Below, piece by piece: positions 15,007 to 23,941 of a stretch of DNA of 48,755 bases. The stretch comes from Planctomycetota bacterium (lineage in GTDB: Bacteria; Planctomycetota; Planctomycetia; Pirellulales; Pirellulaceae), in NCBI GenBank assembly GCA_026692885.1, contig JAPLNJ010000962.1:1-48755 (forward strand). The letters run 5' to 3'. How positions within the stretch are numbered: position 1 is the stretch's first letter; the number at the start of each line of letters is the position of its first letter. Both the position numbers and the translations under genes were made by a program. The notes beneath the pieces are model-generated. The model ran no database searches and had not been told where the DNA came from. It worked only from the letters and a program-made list of their open reading frames with translations.

Positions 15007-16323
15007 CTACTCGAGCGGGTTGATGACGAGACCGCTGAGCAGCTTCGGGTAGAAGTAGGTGCTCTTGGCTGGCATCCGTTCGCCGTGTTCGCTGATGGCG
15101 CGGACGTGGGCAACGCTGGCCGGCATGACCAAGGCTGCCACCGGGAAGGTACCTCCCTGCGGATCACCGTGAAGCAGGCCCTCGACGACTTCCTCGACCA
15201 AATGGACATACTTGCACTCGGGCAACTTCTTCGCGCCGAGCAGATTCTCGACCACCAGACGATGCAGGATACTTACGCCCAGTCCGCGCCAGTCCGAACT
15301 GTGATCGGTGGCGAATTCGTCCAACTTGGTCCGCCCGGCGGCCGTCAGGCGTGCCAACAGCCACTGGCTGTCGGCGATGGTATACAGCCCGATCACTCCC
15401 TGTTCGTCTTCGGCTTCGATCGACTCCCACACCGACGCAGCGGCGGTCGGTCCCTGCCCGGCCGGCTCTGTCGTGAAACAGTCTCCCAGGTGCTGCCTCA
15501 ACTCGCCTGACGACATGGCGGGCAGCCCACGGAAGAGCCGGTGCGTGGGCATGATGACCAGGCCTGGATCGCTCATGCTGACGAACATGGACAACACGAA
15601 GTTGGCTGGATGATTGGCCGGGAGTGGGCCGTCCGCCGCGACTTCGTCGCGGTAGTTGCAGGCGGTTTCATAGCGGTGGTGGCCGTCGGCGATGTACATC
15701 GGTTTGGGATCCATCACCGCCGCCACGTCGGCAATGACGCGGTGGTTCGTCAACGGCCATAGACGGTGCAGGACGTCCAAATGGTCCACCGCCTCCAAGG
15801 GCGTCTTTTCCAGAATCGCCTGCTCCAGAATCTCCTGGGTCTCGTTTTGCTCGTCCGGGTACAGTCCAAAGATCTGGCTGAGGTTGGCCTTGCAGGCCCG
15901 CGTGAGCAGCAGCCGGTCGGCTTTGGCCGCCGCGTGCGTCTCCTCGTGCGGATAGATCTTGCCTTCACCAAAACGTTCCAGACGCACACGGCCCATGAAT
16001 CCGCGACGTGTCAGTTCGCGGCCGCCATAGCGAAAGATCTGGTGGTAGACATACAACGCCGGGTCGGATTCTTTCTGCAACGCACCTTCGCTGCGCCAGT
16101 TCTTCAAGAACCTTGCCGCTCGCGTGTAGCGGTTGTTCTGGGCGTCGTCGCCCGATTCTTGTCGATTGAGGATCAGACGGATGACGTTGGCGGGGTGTTG
16201 TTTGTACAGCTGGTCCTGCAGTTCCGGGCTGATCACATCATAAGGCGGTGCGATCACGTCGCTCAATGCGCCGACGTGTCCGAGATCGTAACGCAGTCCG
16301 CGAAAGGCTTGAATTCCTGGCAT
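15007..16323 (-). CDS. DUF1015 family protein, 438 aa
   Basis: The N-terminus reads IQAFRGLRYD, then DVIAPPYDVISPELQDQL, the signature of DUF1015 (also called SerC-related in some annotations, though without proven aminotransferase activity). Later come ALYVYHQIF, GKIYPHEETHAAAKADRL and MYIADGHHRYETA, all family hallmarks; the H-H-R and the E-x-T motifs suggest an active site. Length is normal for the family. No biochemical role is established to my knowledge. It reads leftward, with its own start at 16323 and ahcY 35 bases upstream; cotranscription with ahcY is likely. Confidence 0.92.
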   Translation of the reverse strand: MPGIQAFRGLRYDLGHVGALSDVIAPPYDVISPELQDQLYKQHPANVIRLILNRQESGDDAQNNRYTRAARFLKNWRSEGALQKESDPALYVYHQIFRYGGRELTRRGFMGRVRLERFGEGKIYPHEETHAAAKADRLLLTRACKANLSQIFGLYPDEQNETQEILEQAILEKTPLEAVDHLDVLHRLWPLTNHRVIADVAAVMDPKPMYIADGHHRYETACNYRDEVAADGPLPANHPANFVLSMFVSMSDPGLVIMPTHRLFRGLPAMSSGELRQHLGDCFTTEPAGQGPTAAASVWESIEAEDEQGVIGLYTIADSQWLLARLTAAGRTKLDEFATDHSSDWRGLGVSILHRLVVENLLGAKKLPECKYVHLVEEVVEGLLHGDPQGGTFPVAALVMPASVAHVRAISEHGERMPAKSTYFYPKLLSGLVINPLE

Positions 16324-16358
16324 CGTACGTACTCCAGCTGTGAGGGAGATGTGAGCGT

Positions 16359-17693
16359 CTAGTACCGGTAGTAGTCCGGCTTGAACGGACCGCCGACGGG
16401 CACGCCGATGTACTCGGCCTGCGTGGGGGTCAAGCAGGTCAGCTTGACCCCGATCTGTTCCAGGTGCAAGCGGGCCACTTCCTCGTCCAGTAGCTTGGGC
16501 AAGGTGTAGACGCCGACTTGGTACTTGCCGGGGTTCGTCCAGAGGTCCATTTGGGCCAGCACCTGGTTCGTGAACGAATTGGACATCACGAACGAAGGGT
16601 GGCCGGTCGCACAGCCGAGATTGACCAGGCGTCCCTCGGCCAGCAGCAAGATCGAGTGACCGTCAGCGAACGTATAGCGGTCGACCGGCCCGCCGATATC
16701 GGCGCCGGTCTTGATGTTCTCCTTCGTAATCCGCGGGTGGCTGGTCAGCCACGCGACGTCGATCTCCAGGTCGAAGTGGCCAATGTTGCAGACGATCGCG
16801 TCGTTTCGCATACGTTCCAGATGCTCTCCGCGAATCACGTCGCGGTTACCCGTTGCCGTGACGAAGATATTGCCGATCGCTGCCGCTTCTTCCATGGTGG
16901 TGACAGTGAAACCTTCCATCGCCGCCTGCAGGGCGTTGATGGGATCGATTTCCGTGACCATCACGCGGGCCCCGTACCTCTGGAGCGAATGGGCACAGCC
17001 TTTGCCGACATCCCCGTAGCCGCAGACCACCGCCACTTTGCCGGCCACCATCACGTCGGTCGCCCGCTTGATGCCATCGACCAGCGACTCACGGCAGCCG
17101 TACAGGTTGTCGAACTTGCTCTTGGTGACCGCGTCGTTGACGTTGATGGCCGGTACCTTCAGTTCGCCGCGCTCATGCATCTGGTACAGCCGATGGACGC
17201 CGGTGGTGGTCTCTTCAGACAACCCGCGGATGCCGCTCAACAGCTCCGGAAACTTCCGGTGCACCAACGAGGTGAGGTCGCCGCCGTCATCAAGGATCAG
17301 GTTCAGCGATTTCCCGTCGGGAAAGAACAGCGTCTGCTCGATGCACCAATCGAACTCCTCCAGCGTCTCACCCTTCCAAGCGTAGACCGGGACACCGCGG
17401 GCGGCCATCGTGGCGGCCGCATGATCTTGCGTCGAGAAGATGTTGCAGCTGCTCCACGTGACTTGGGCGCCCAGCGCGCGGAGCGTCTCGATGAGCACCG
17501 CGGTCTGGATGGTCATGTGCAGGCAACCGGCAATGCGCGCTCCGCTGAGCGGTTTCTGCAGGCCGTACTTGTGGCGGAGCGACATCAGGCCGGGCATCTC
17601 GTTTTCGGCCAACATGATCTCCTTGCGGCCCCATTCGGCCAGGGAGAGATCTTTGACTTTGTACGGCAGTTTTTCCGTCTCGACAATCGCCAC
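16359..17693 (-). CDS. ahcY: Adenosylhomocysteinase, 444 aa
   Basis: The enzyme hydrolyses S-adenosylhomocysteine to adenosine and homocysteine, clearing product inhibition of methyltransferases. The sequence shows [42 protein letters not shown] and the NAD-binding [10 protein letters not shown], and ends in the conserved KPDYYRY. I start it at GTG 17693, where AAGGAG lies eight bases upstream; the frame stays open 40 codons further but that part is not family-like. Length is normal. The upstream leader shows no recognisable SAH riboswitch. Confidence 0.97.
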   Translation of the reverse strand: MAIVETEKLPYKVKDLSLAEWGRKEIMLAENEMPGLMSLRHKYGLQKPLSGARIAGCLHMTIQTAVLIETLRALGAQVTWSSCNIFSTQDHAAATMAARGVPVYAWKGETLEEFDWCIEQTLFFPDGKSLNLILDDGGDLTSLVHRKFPELLSGIRGLSEETTTGVHRLYQMHERGELKVPAINVNDAVTKSKFDNLYGCRESLVDGIKRATDVMVAGKVAVVCGYGDVGKGCAHSLQRYGARVMVTEIDPINALQAAMEGFTVTTMEEAAAIGNIFVTATGNRDVIRGEHLERMRNDAIVCNIGHFDLEIDVAWLTSHPRITKENIKTGADIGGPVDRYTFADGHSILLLAEGRLVNLGCATGHPSFVMSNSFTNQVLAQMDLWTNPGKYQVGVYTLPKLLDEEVARLHLEQIGVKLTCLTPTQAEYIGVPVGGPFKPDYYRY

Positions 17694-17997
17694 AGTATGC
17701 TCCTTTGCGATGAACTTGATGACCTTGGTAGTAGGGATATGATAGGGGAATGGTAACCGGTTAGGCAACGGGTTAGGACCGTGTAAGAAACAAGTATCGC
17801 GATTGGATGGCACGTCCCAGAGTCTGAGTCCGTCAGCTATTCCTGCGCGGTCCTTGGGATCGGCCGAGAAATAGCTTCGGAAGTTGGGCGACCGGCAGGA
17901 AATCTTTTACCCGCAGGTCGGCCTTCCCGGGCCAATCGGGACGGTCTGGGAAGACCATCCTACATTGAGTTGGGTAAGCTATTTCCTGCTGCTCGCA
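17694..17997. other. Leader of ahcY and half of a GTAGG-type repeat
   Basis: About 300 bases between trpF and ahcY, both leftward. At 17940-17965 there is one arm of a GTAGG-type repeat (GGTCTGGGAAGACC core, ending CCTAC). The ahcY promoter should lie here; no clear box pair or riboswitch seen. Confidence 0.4.
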
Positions 17998-18693
17998 TTA
18001 TTGCACGGCCGGTCCTGACCGGGCCGTCGACTGGGCAAACGCGGCGAGAGCCCGCTGGACGAACTGGCGGACGAGCACGGCTTCCTTGTGGCCGGGACTC
18101 GATTCCACGCCGCTGGCTGTGTCCACCGCGGCGGGCGCGGCGGCGGCAATAGCGGCGGCTACGTTCGCGGGCGTCAGACCTCCCGCCAGAACCACGGGCA
18201 GCTCGGCAAGTCGGCTTCCAAGGTCCCGGACAAGCTTCCAGTCGGCGACCGTTCCGGTGCCGCCGTACGCGCCCGGCCGAAACGCATCCACGAGGATTGC
18301 CTCGGGTAGGCGTCCGAGTTCTCGACCGTGATCGAGGTAGCCCAGCACGGGGCCGAGTCCGCTGCTGTCCAGGCGAAAAGCGCGGAGCAGGGGCCAACTA
18401 CCCAGCCGACAGAGATCCTCCGGCGTCTCGTCGCCGTGCACTTGGAGCAGGTCGAGACCAACGCTCTCGGCCGTACGCAGTACGTCTTCCGCGGGCGAGT
18501 TCACAAACACACCCACCTTGCGGACGGAAGGCGGGAGTGCCCGAGCAATACTCCTCGCCAGTTCCGGAGACACGCAACGAGGACTTCTGGGGAAAAAATT
18601 CAACCCCACCGCGTCGGCGCCAGATTCCGCCGCGAGGATTGCGTCAGCGACGCTGGTGATGCCACAGATTTTGATGCGAAACAAGACTGCCAT
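17998..18693 (-). CDS. trpF: Phosphoribosylanthranilate isomerase, 231 aa
   Basis: TrpF converts phosphoribosylanthranilate to CdRP in tryptophan synthesis. The beta/alpha-barrel signatures are in order: KICGIT with the catalytic Cys, GLNFFPRSPR, VGVFVN, LLQVHGDE, LVDAFRPGAYGGTG with the catalytic Asp, VVLAGGLTPANV and VDTASGVESSPGHKE for phosphate binding. Length is slightly above the usual 200-215 because of a C-terminal alanine-rich helix. It stands apart from other trp genes in this window. The start at 18693 agrees with the first barrel strand. Confidence 0.96.
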   Translation of the reverse strand: MAVLFRIKICGITSVADAILAAESGADAVGLNFFPRSPRCVSPELARSIARALPPSVRKVGVFVNSPAEDVLRTAESVGLDLLQVHGDETPEDLCRLGSWPLLRAFRLDSSGLGPVLGYLDHGRELGRLPEAILVDAFRPGAYGGTGTVADWKLVRDLGSRLAELPVVLAGGLTPANVAAAIAAAAPAAVDTASGVESSPGHKEAVLVRQFVQRALAAFAQSTARSGPAVQ

Positions 18694-18956
18694 CTATGAC
18701 GATTTGTTGGATTCTGCCGATTGTAAGGTCGATGAAACCACTAACCAGGATTATTCATGGTGGGTGGGCCAAGGGAGCGCAACATCTTGGTGGGTCTTCG
18801 CAAGCCATCCCCGCCGTATTTCACAGTGCGACGAGGCAACGATGTTTGGCACAGCGACCGCGTCCCACCAGGAGCACGCTTTCTCGACCCACCCTACCAG
18901 ACCGATGAATAATCTGGCCTGAGTCCTTTCGACCCTGAGTAAAGGAAGAACGTAGC

Positions 18957-19259
18957 ATGAAACGCAGATGGTTTGCACTCGTCGCGGCAATCCTGCTGTT
19001 CTCGACCAGCGGCTGCCTCAATCAGCAGGTCGGCCGCCCGAACGGCGCTTGCAGTGACGGACAGTGTCGCGGACTGCTGGGCGGGTTGTTGGATGATGGC
19101 AAAACCTGCGGGCCTCACGAGGATGCTCGCGGCTGCCGACAGCGACTACCGGAAGCCGGTCCGGCAGGGCCGCCCACGGCGGCCTACGCCTACCCCTACT
19201 ACACGCTCCACGGGCCTCGCGATTTTCTGTTGAACAATCCGCCGAGCTTGGGTAGGTAG
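18957..19259 (+). CDS. Small lipoprotein, 100 aa
   Basis: The ATG at 18957 has AAAGGAAG upstream. A signal sequence (MKRRWFALVAAILLFSTSGC) ends in a lipobox with Cys about residue 20. The middle has paired Cys (GACSDGQCRG, KTCGPHEDARGC) that could form disulfides, and the end reads YPYYTLHGPRDFLLNNPPSLG, a pattern I recall from many planctomycete envelope lipoproteins. Function unknown; it would be an outer-membrane or periplasmic lipoprotein. A terminator follows at 19319. Confidence 0.8.
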   Translation: MKRRWFALVAAILLFSTSGCLNQQVGRPNGACSDGQCRGLLGGLLDDGKTCGPHEDARGCRQRLPEAGPAGPPTAAYAYPYYTLHGPRDFLLNNPPSLGR

Positions 19260-19318
19260 CAGCCTGCCGCGATCCGCTTGAGTTTCGGGCGGTGTCTTAG
19301 AACAACGCTCTTGCCGAG

Positions 19319-19353
19319 GCCCGGTTTCTTCCCAGAAACCGGGCTTTTCTTTT
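19319..19353 (+). terminator. Rho-independent terminator
   Basis: Arms GCCCGGTTTC (19319-19328) and GAAACCGGGC (19335-19344) pair perfectly over a six-base loop and are followed by TTTTCTTTT. It ends the lipoprotein transcript; fabF converges on it from the other side. Confidence 0.9.
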
Positions 19354-19355
19354 CG

Positions 19356-20639
19356 CTAGTCGCGGAACCGCCCAACGATCAGAGTGATGTTCTGGCCGCC
19401 GAAGCCGAAACTGTTGTTCAGAGCGACATCGCACCTGGCTTCCCGAGCGACGTTGGGGATATAGTCCAGATCGCAGCCGGGGTCGGGGTTCTCGTAGTTG
19501 ATCGTCGGCGGCAACACGTTGTCGCGAATGGCCATCAAGCACACGATCAGTTCGGTTACACCGGCTGCGGCGATCAGATGGCCCATCATGCTCTTGGTGC
19601 TCGACACGGGAGTCTGTCTGGCGTCCGGTCCGAAGACATCCTTGCAGGCCACCGTCTCGACGCGGTCGTTGACGGCCGTGCTCGTGCCGTGGGCATTCAC
19701 GTAGTGGATATTGTTCGGTTCGAGCCTCGCGTCCCGCAATGCCATTCTCATACAGGCGATGCCGCCACGGCCGTCCGGGTGGATGTCCGTGATGCGGTAG
19801 GCATCGGCGGTGGACCCGTAGCCCAAGATCTCACCGTAGATGTGAGCTCCCCGACGCTTGGCATGTTCGAGTTCTTCCAGCACCACCATGGCCGCGCCTT
19901 CGCCCAAGACGAACCCGTCACGCAGACGATCGAAGGGCCGAGAGGCTTTCTGCGGCTCGTCGTTGCGGGTCGAGAGGGCCGTGAGGAGGTTGAAGCCGGT
20001 CACGCCGAACGGATGAATCATGCTGTGAGTGCCACCGGAGATCATGGCTTCCGCATCCCCGCGGCGGATGATTTCGGTCGCTTCGCCCACGGCCTGACTA
20101 CTGGCCGCACATGCCGTCAGGCAGTTCACATTTGGCCCCTGGGCATTGAACAGACTCGCGATGTGCCCCGCCGGCAGGTTGGGTTCCTGTTCCAACTCGG
20201 ACATCGGATTCAGGATCTCAAGTCCGCGCTGGATGAAGCGGGAGATGTCGAACGACTCGCCCTTCAATCCGGCCGTCATCATCTGGGTAAAGGACTCAAA
20301 ATCCTGATTGCCCTCCCCGCTTCCCAAGTACACGCCCAGCCGCGTCGGATCTAGGCCAGAGTCCTGGATTCCCGATGATGCCACCGCCTGGATGGCCGCT
20401 CCAGCCGCGAATTTGGTGTGCCGTCCACGGGACTGCCACCGGGCGGGATCAGCGACCGCCTGCGAGATGTCCCAGCCTCGGATTTCGGCCGCGATACGGG
20501 TGGGAAACCGGCTGGCGTCGAAGATCGAGATATACCCCACCCCCGACTTGCTTTCCTTCAAGCCGGACCACATGGTCTCCACATCGTGGCCCATAGGATT
20601 AATCACACCGATTCCGGTGATGACCACGCGTCGTCTCAT
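19356..20639 (-). CDS. fabF: Beta-ketoacyl-ACP synthase, FabF type, 427 aa
   Basis: A condensing enzyme with Cys 177 in LTACAAS, His 317 in NAHGTST, Lys 349 in SSTKS and His 354 in GHLIAAAG, so the Cys-His-His triad is complete. The start at 20639 gives the usual RRVVITGIG beginning; the longer frame runs into repeat DNA. It ends the leftward cluster fabZ - ACP - FabZ-like - fabF. A repeat block separates it from the FabZ-like gene by about 230 bases. Several residues differ from typical FabF (for instance AYRITDIHPDG), so a specialised synthase of a secondary acyl pathway is possible. Confidence 0.93.
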   Translation of the reverse strand: MRRRVVITGIGVINPMGHDVETMWSGLKESKSGVGYISIFDASRFPTRIAAEIRGWDISQAVADPARWQSRGRHTKFAAGAAIQAVASSGIQDSGLDPTRLGVYLGSGEGNQDFESFTQMMTAGLKGESFDISRFIQRGLEILNPMSELEQEPNLPAGHIASLFNAQGPNVNCLTACAASSQAVGEATEIIRRGDAEAMISGGTHSMIHPFGVTGFNLLTALSTRNDEPQKASRPFDRLRDGFVLGEGAAMVVLEELEHAKRRGAHIYGEILGYGSTADAYRITDIHPDGRGGIACMRMALRDARLEPNNIHYVNAHGTSTAVNDRVETVACKDVFGPDARQTPVSSTKSMMGHLIAAAGVTELIVCLMAIRDNVLPPTINYENPDPGCDLDYIPNVAREARCDVALNNSFGFGGQNITLIVGRFRD

Positions 20640-20664
20640 TCTGACAGTGACCTCGCAACTGGCC

Positions 20665-20858
20665 GACCGTGCTAGGGCCGTTTCCATATTGAATTCGTAG
20701 GTTGGACTTCCAAGTCCGACCGGACGGACTTGGAAGTCCGTCCTACCCCAAGAACAAAGCAGACCGTGCTAGGGCCGTTTCCATATTGAATTTGTAGGTT
20801 GGACTTCCAAGTCCGACCGGGCGGACTTGGAAGTCCGTCCTACCCCCAAGAACAAAGC
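20665..20858. repeat. 97-bp tandem duplication carrying two GTAGG hairpin elements
   Basis: Two near-identical copies begin at 20665 and 20762, with a third partial start (ACGGTGCTAGGGC) at about 20865. Each holds a 50-bp GTAGG...CCTAC element (20697-20746 and 20794-20843) with a GGACTTCCAAGTCC palindrome in both arms. The first copy overlaps the region just 5' of fabF. The few differences indicate a recent duplication. Confidence 0.9.
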
Positions 20859-20868
20859 TGAAACGGTG

Positions 20869-21408
20869 CTAGGGCACGCCGGCAGACATCGCCCGTTCCG
20901 CTGCTAGCAGGTGTTCCGGGACATCCAAGGGAGTTCCGTCCGCTTTCCTGCCCACGTCGTAAAGTCCGTAGCAACGTAAGATCCCCAGGAACTCCGCCGG
21001 ATCAAACAACTCGACGCCATCGAAACGGTGATCTAGGTGGGCGAACACGATCTGTGCTTCCACCAGCAATTGCTGGCCGATGTGCGCCGTGGCGTGGACA
21101 AACGCCCCGCCTGCCTTGACGTCCTCTAGGACGGCGGTGTAGAGCAGGGTATCGCCTGGAACGGGGTGGCCGTGGAAAACCACCTTACCGAGCTTGGCCA
21201 GGACGACCCGCTCGCGGAAACCATTGAGTTCGCCGACCAGCAGACCTCCTGTCTGCGCCAGACCCTCGATCAGCAGCGACGACGGCATTACGACATATCC
21301 GGGAATGTAGTCCGGGATCTGCTCTTCCCCGTAGCTGACGTTCTTCAACGCCACCGCACGGCGACCGCTTACAAATTCCACGAATCTATCGATCCAAAAC
21401 CAACGCAT
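20869..21408 (-). CDS. FabA/FabZ-like hotdog protein without the catalytic His, 179 aa
   Basis: The product aligns with 3-hydroxyacyl-ACP dehydratases: MRWFWIDRFVEF, ALKNVSYGEE, then LLIEGLAQTGG with Glu 48, the catalytic acid. Where FabZ has the HFPG His, this protein has Tyr 34 (PDYIPG), and the PG of VxPG is replaced by PS. It is therefore probably inactive as a standard dehydratase, or acts as a partner subunit, thioesterase or binding protein. It is longer than FabZ by about 30 residues, with a C-terminal helix (PEHLLAAERAMSAG). The start at 21408 excludes repeat-derived codons upstream. It lies between fabF and the ACP gene. Confidence 0.85.
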   Translation of the reverse strand: MRWFWIDRFVEFVSGRRAVALKNVSYGEEQIPDYIPGYVVMPSSLLIEGLAQTGGLLVGELNGFRERVVLAKLGKVVFHGHPVPGDTLLYTAVLEDVKAGGAFVHATAHIGQQLLVEAQIVFAHLDHRFDGVELFDPAEFLGILRCYGLYDVGRKADGTPLDVPEHLLAAERAMSAGVP

Positions 21409-21446
21409 AACAAGCCATGTTCTTTGCCAGGAAGGGACGGCACACC

Positions 21447-21566
21447 GAGGCTGTGAAGAACGCAAATCGGCCAACGATGCTTGCAAAAAATGTAGGGTGG
21501 GCTGTGCCCACCAATCACAAGCTGCTGTGGTGGGCACAGCCCACCCTACGATTTCTTCACGGCCTC
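21447..21566. repeat. GTAGG-type element with terminal inverted repeats
   Basis: The inner element (21492-21549) has 22-base inverted arms running from GTAGGGTGGGC to the mirrored CCTAC end. It is flanked by GAGGCTGTGAAGAA and TTCTTCACGGCCTC, which are inverted repeats with one mismatch. This 120-bp unit is MITE-like. An almost identical inner element is at 26718-26775 and half of one is at 28325. Confidence 0.85.
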
Positions 21567-21645
21567 TCCCCAGTCAGACCTGCGTGCGGGAGCCAGTGAC
21601 CGGCCGGTTCGACACCAGCCGGTCAGAGTTCCGGTAGGCGAGCCA

Positions 21646-22035
21646 CTAGGTGGCACCTACCTTCGACTCGACGTAACGACAGAGATCGCTGACGGTCAGC
21701 AGATTGCCGAATTCTTGCACTGCCGGGTTCTTCTCGAAGCGAGTCAAATCGGCAAATGGCATACGTTTGCGGAGTTGCTCAATCCCCGCTGCGGTGACCT
21801 TGCCGTTCTCCACGTACTCGGCGTTCGTCAGCACATCTTCCGGAAATAGCTCGGAACGCGGGATCTCGATCCCGAATGACTTTTCCAGGCGGAAGACGAT
21901 ATCCAGGAAATCGATGGATTCCGCTCCCAGGTCACCGACCATAGTTGCTTCCGCCGTCACTTCGTCATCATCGACACCGAGGGCGTCAACCAGAGCGGCT
22001 GTGACCTTCTTGAATACTTCGTCTTTCGTTGGCAT
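21646..22035 (-). CDS. Acyl carrier protein with an insertion, 129 aa
   Basis: The phosphopantetheine attachment Ser 40 lies in DLGAESIDFLDIVF and is followed by a typical helix II and III region (LEKSFGIEIPRSELF). Standard ACPs are about 78 residues; here roughly 45 residues (66-110, NAEYVENGKV through EKNPAVQEFG) are inserted before the final helix (LTVSDLCRYVESKV). The start at 22035 has AGGGAG upstream. It lies 33 bases after fabZ and before the FabZ-like gene, so it is probably the carrier for this cluster rather than the only ACP of the cell. Confidence 0.9.
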   Translation of the reverse strand: MPTKDEVFKKVTAALVDALGVDDDEVTAEATMVGDLGAESIDFLDIVFRLEKSFGIEIPRSELFPEDVLTNAEYVENGKVTAAGIEQLRKRMPFADLTRFEKNPAVQEFGNLLTVSDLCRYVESKVGAT

Positions 22036-22067
22036 ACGGAGTAACTCCCTTCTGCAATAGGCTTCGA

Positions 22068-22580
22068 TCAAGCAACGGTGTTGGCAAGTTCTTGAGTTTT
22101 CGATTCCGATTCCGGTTGGTACAGCAAAGCAAAATCTCGGCGGTAGTTCTTGCGGGCGTAGGCGTCCCAGGCTGCCCGCTGCGGAAACCTGTCCGCCACA
22201 TGGAAACGTTCCAGGATGAGCGTCCCACTGACGGCCACCGCCTTGCTCACCAGCCCTTGCGATTTGACGGTGGTCAGGGTTTCATCCTGCTTGACGATCG
22301 TCGACGTAACTACCAGTGTTTCACCGGGTTCGACGAAATCCGCGTATTTCACGTTGCGAACTTCTTTCAGTAAAATCACCGCGTGCCGATAGTCCTCGCT
22401 GTGGCGGATCAACCAAGCACTCGCTTCGTACATCGCTTCCAGCATGAGCACTCCGGGCATCACCGGAAAGCGAGGGAAATGATCGCGCAGATACTCCTCG
22501 GACGCGGACAACGACTTGACGGTCGTAATGCTGACTCCCGGCCGCAGCTCGGTGATTCGATCGATCAACGAAAATCGCAT
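22068..22580 (-). CDS. fabZ: 3-hydroxyacyl-ACP dehydratase, FabZ type, 170 aa
   Basis: The hotdog signature reads DHFPRFPVMPGVLMLEAMYEA with catalytic His 34 and Glu 48, both retained. It dehydrates 3-hydroxyacyl chains on ACP. It is the first gene of the leftward cluster and ends 32 bases before the ACP gene. The C-terminal 30 residues (AWDAYARKNYRRDFALLYQ) extend beyond E. coli FabZ. Together with the His-less partner it gives two hotdog proteins per cluster, which may form a heteromer. Confidence 0.9.
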   Translation of the reverse strand: MRFSLIDRITELRPGVSITTVKSLSASEEYLRDHFPRFPVMPGVLMLEAMYEASAWLIRHSEDYRHAVILLKEVRNVKYADFVEPGETLVVTSTIVKQDETLTTVKSQGLVSKAVAVSGTLILERFHVADRFPQRAAWDAYARKNYRRDFALLYQPESESKTQELANTVA

Positions 22581-23159
22581 GGCTATCTTTCGTGACTGCC
22601 GTCACGTCAAAAAAACGTCCCCAGGTCAATTCGAAGTCGCCAATATACTTGTCGTCGCCACCGCAGACAACCGAGGATTCGCCATTGCCGGCCAATCCGC
22701 AGGAGTTCTCGTGATCCGCACGCTGGCCTGGCGGCCCACAGGTGCCTACTGCCAATCCAGCGGGAGATCTCAAACAGTTCCGGCGACACGCACACTGCGT
22801 TGAGTTTACCGCAGTCGGCGGCCAAAGGAAATGGGGACGCTGCGATCCGTCTGAACTATGCCGAAAACAATCATCAGTCCCGACAGGACGACTTCGTGTT
22901 GAGCATCCGCGAGCACGATGAGTGGCGTTGGCCGCAAGGTGTCGGTCTATTCGCGGCGCTTCGGCCCATCGCACAGGGCAGAAAGATCGTCTATCATCCA
23001 CTCGTTGAAAGGCTATGCGGCTGGCGGCTTAGATTGGCTCGTTTAGCCGCAAGCCGGAGGCGCGCTCGTGGCCAAACTCGCACGCCTTCGAGCCTGCTGA
23101 AACGAAAATGCCCTCGCCATCCACGAGCAAAGTGAAGCGGGCGCAAGGAGATTCGAGCG
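22581..23159. other. 579-base divergent intergenic region
   Basis: Lies between the leftward fab cluster and rightward pdxJ and should hold both promoters. The short frames inside have no ribosome-binding site or domain. Near 23023-23050 there is a weak inverted repeat (GCGGCTTA...TTTAGCCGC) followed by a GCAAGCCGGAGGCG stretch typical of dispersed repeats. Confidence 0.45.
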
Positions 23160-23936
23160 ATGCTAGAGTTGGGTGTGAACATCGACCATGTCGCCACGCT
23201 GCGGCAGGCTAGAAAGACCTTCGAACCTGATCCTGTCTGGGCTGCTGTGTTCGCTGAACTTGGGGGTGCCGATGGGATCACGATTCACCTGCGGGAGGAT
23301 CGGCGACACATCCAAGATCGTGACCTGCGATTGCTGCGAGAAACAACCACCGTCAAGTTGAACCTGGAATTGGCCTGTCAGGGAGCCATTCTTGATCTGG
23401 CCTGTCAAATCGTCCCCGATCAGGCGACGCTCGTCCCGGAGAAACGTGCGGAGGTGACGACCGAGGGTGGCCTGGATGTCGTCACGCACTCGGCGGCGGT
23501 CGAGCACGCGATCCGACAGTTGCGTCAGGCGGAGATCACGGTCAGTCTGTTCTTGGATCCGGATTTGGCCCAAATCGCGAGGGCTGCGGAGTTGGGAGCC
23601 GATGCCGTCGAACTGCATACCGGGCAGTACGCGTTGGCGAAAAGAATGCAGCAGCAGGCCGAACTCGAAGCACTGATTGCCGCCGGGCGGCGAGTGCGAG
23701 AACTGGGGATGGCCTTGCATGCCGGTCACGGTTTGAACTATCACAATGTGCCGCCGGTGGCCAGAATCGAGGGCATGCATGAGCTCAATATCGGCCACAG
23801 CATCATCTGCCGGGCGGTTTTTGTCGGGCTGAAACAAGCGGTTCGCGAGATGAAGGAGCTGATCGCTGTCGCAATGGGTGCATCGTCGCCAGCGGCAAGA
23901 TGCGATTCCCAGCGTGCGGCCTTGGAGAAGTCTTGA
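23160..23936 (+). CDS. pdxJ: Pyridoxine 5'-phosphate synthase, 258 aa
   Basis: PdxJ condenses 1-deoxyxylulose 5-phosphate with aminoacetone phosphate in vitamin B6 synthesis. The sequence starts [15 protein letters not shown] and has [17 protein letters not shown] with the catalytic His, [18 protein letters not shown]-type segment ([16 protein letters not shown]), [20 protein letters not shown] and [10 protein letters not shown] followed by [15 protein letters not shown] lies nine bases before the ATG. Length is slightly above the usual 240, with a polar tail of about 15 residues. It converges on the ABC-F gene, five bases away. Confidence 0.97.
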   Translation: MLELGVNIDHVATLRQARKTFEPDPVWAAVFAELGGADGITIHLREDRRHIQDRDLRLLRETTTVKLNLELACQGAILDLACQIVPDQATLVPEKRAEVTTEGGLDVVTHSAAVEHAIRQLRQAEITVSLFLDPDLAQIARAAELGADAVELHTGQYALAKRMQQQAELEALIAAGRRVRELGMALHAGHGLNYHNVPPVARIEGMHELNIGHSIICRAVFVGLKQAVREMKELIAVAMGASSPAARCDSQRAALEKS

Positions 23937-23941
23937 CGAGA

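Noticed and set aside
16518..17756. 412-codon rightward frame opposite ahcY
   Set aside because: Antisense shadow of a high-GC gene with strong family motifs on the other strand; His/Arg-rich product without domains.
17694..17997. SAH riboswitch upstream of ahcY
   Set aside because: I looked for the conserved core (a GAGGAGCG-type stem region) and did not find it; only a half repeat is visible.
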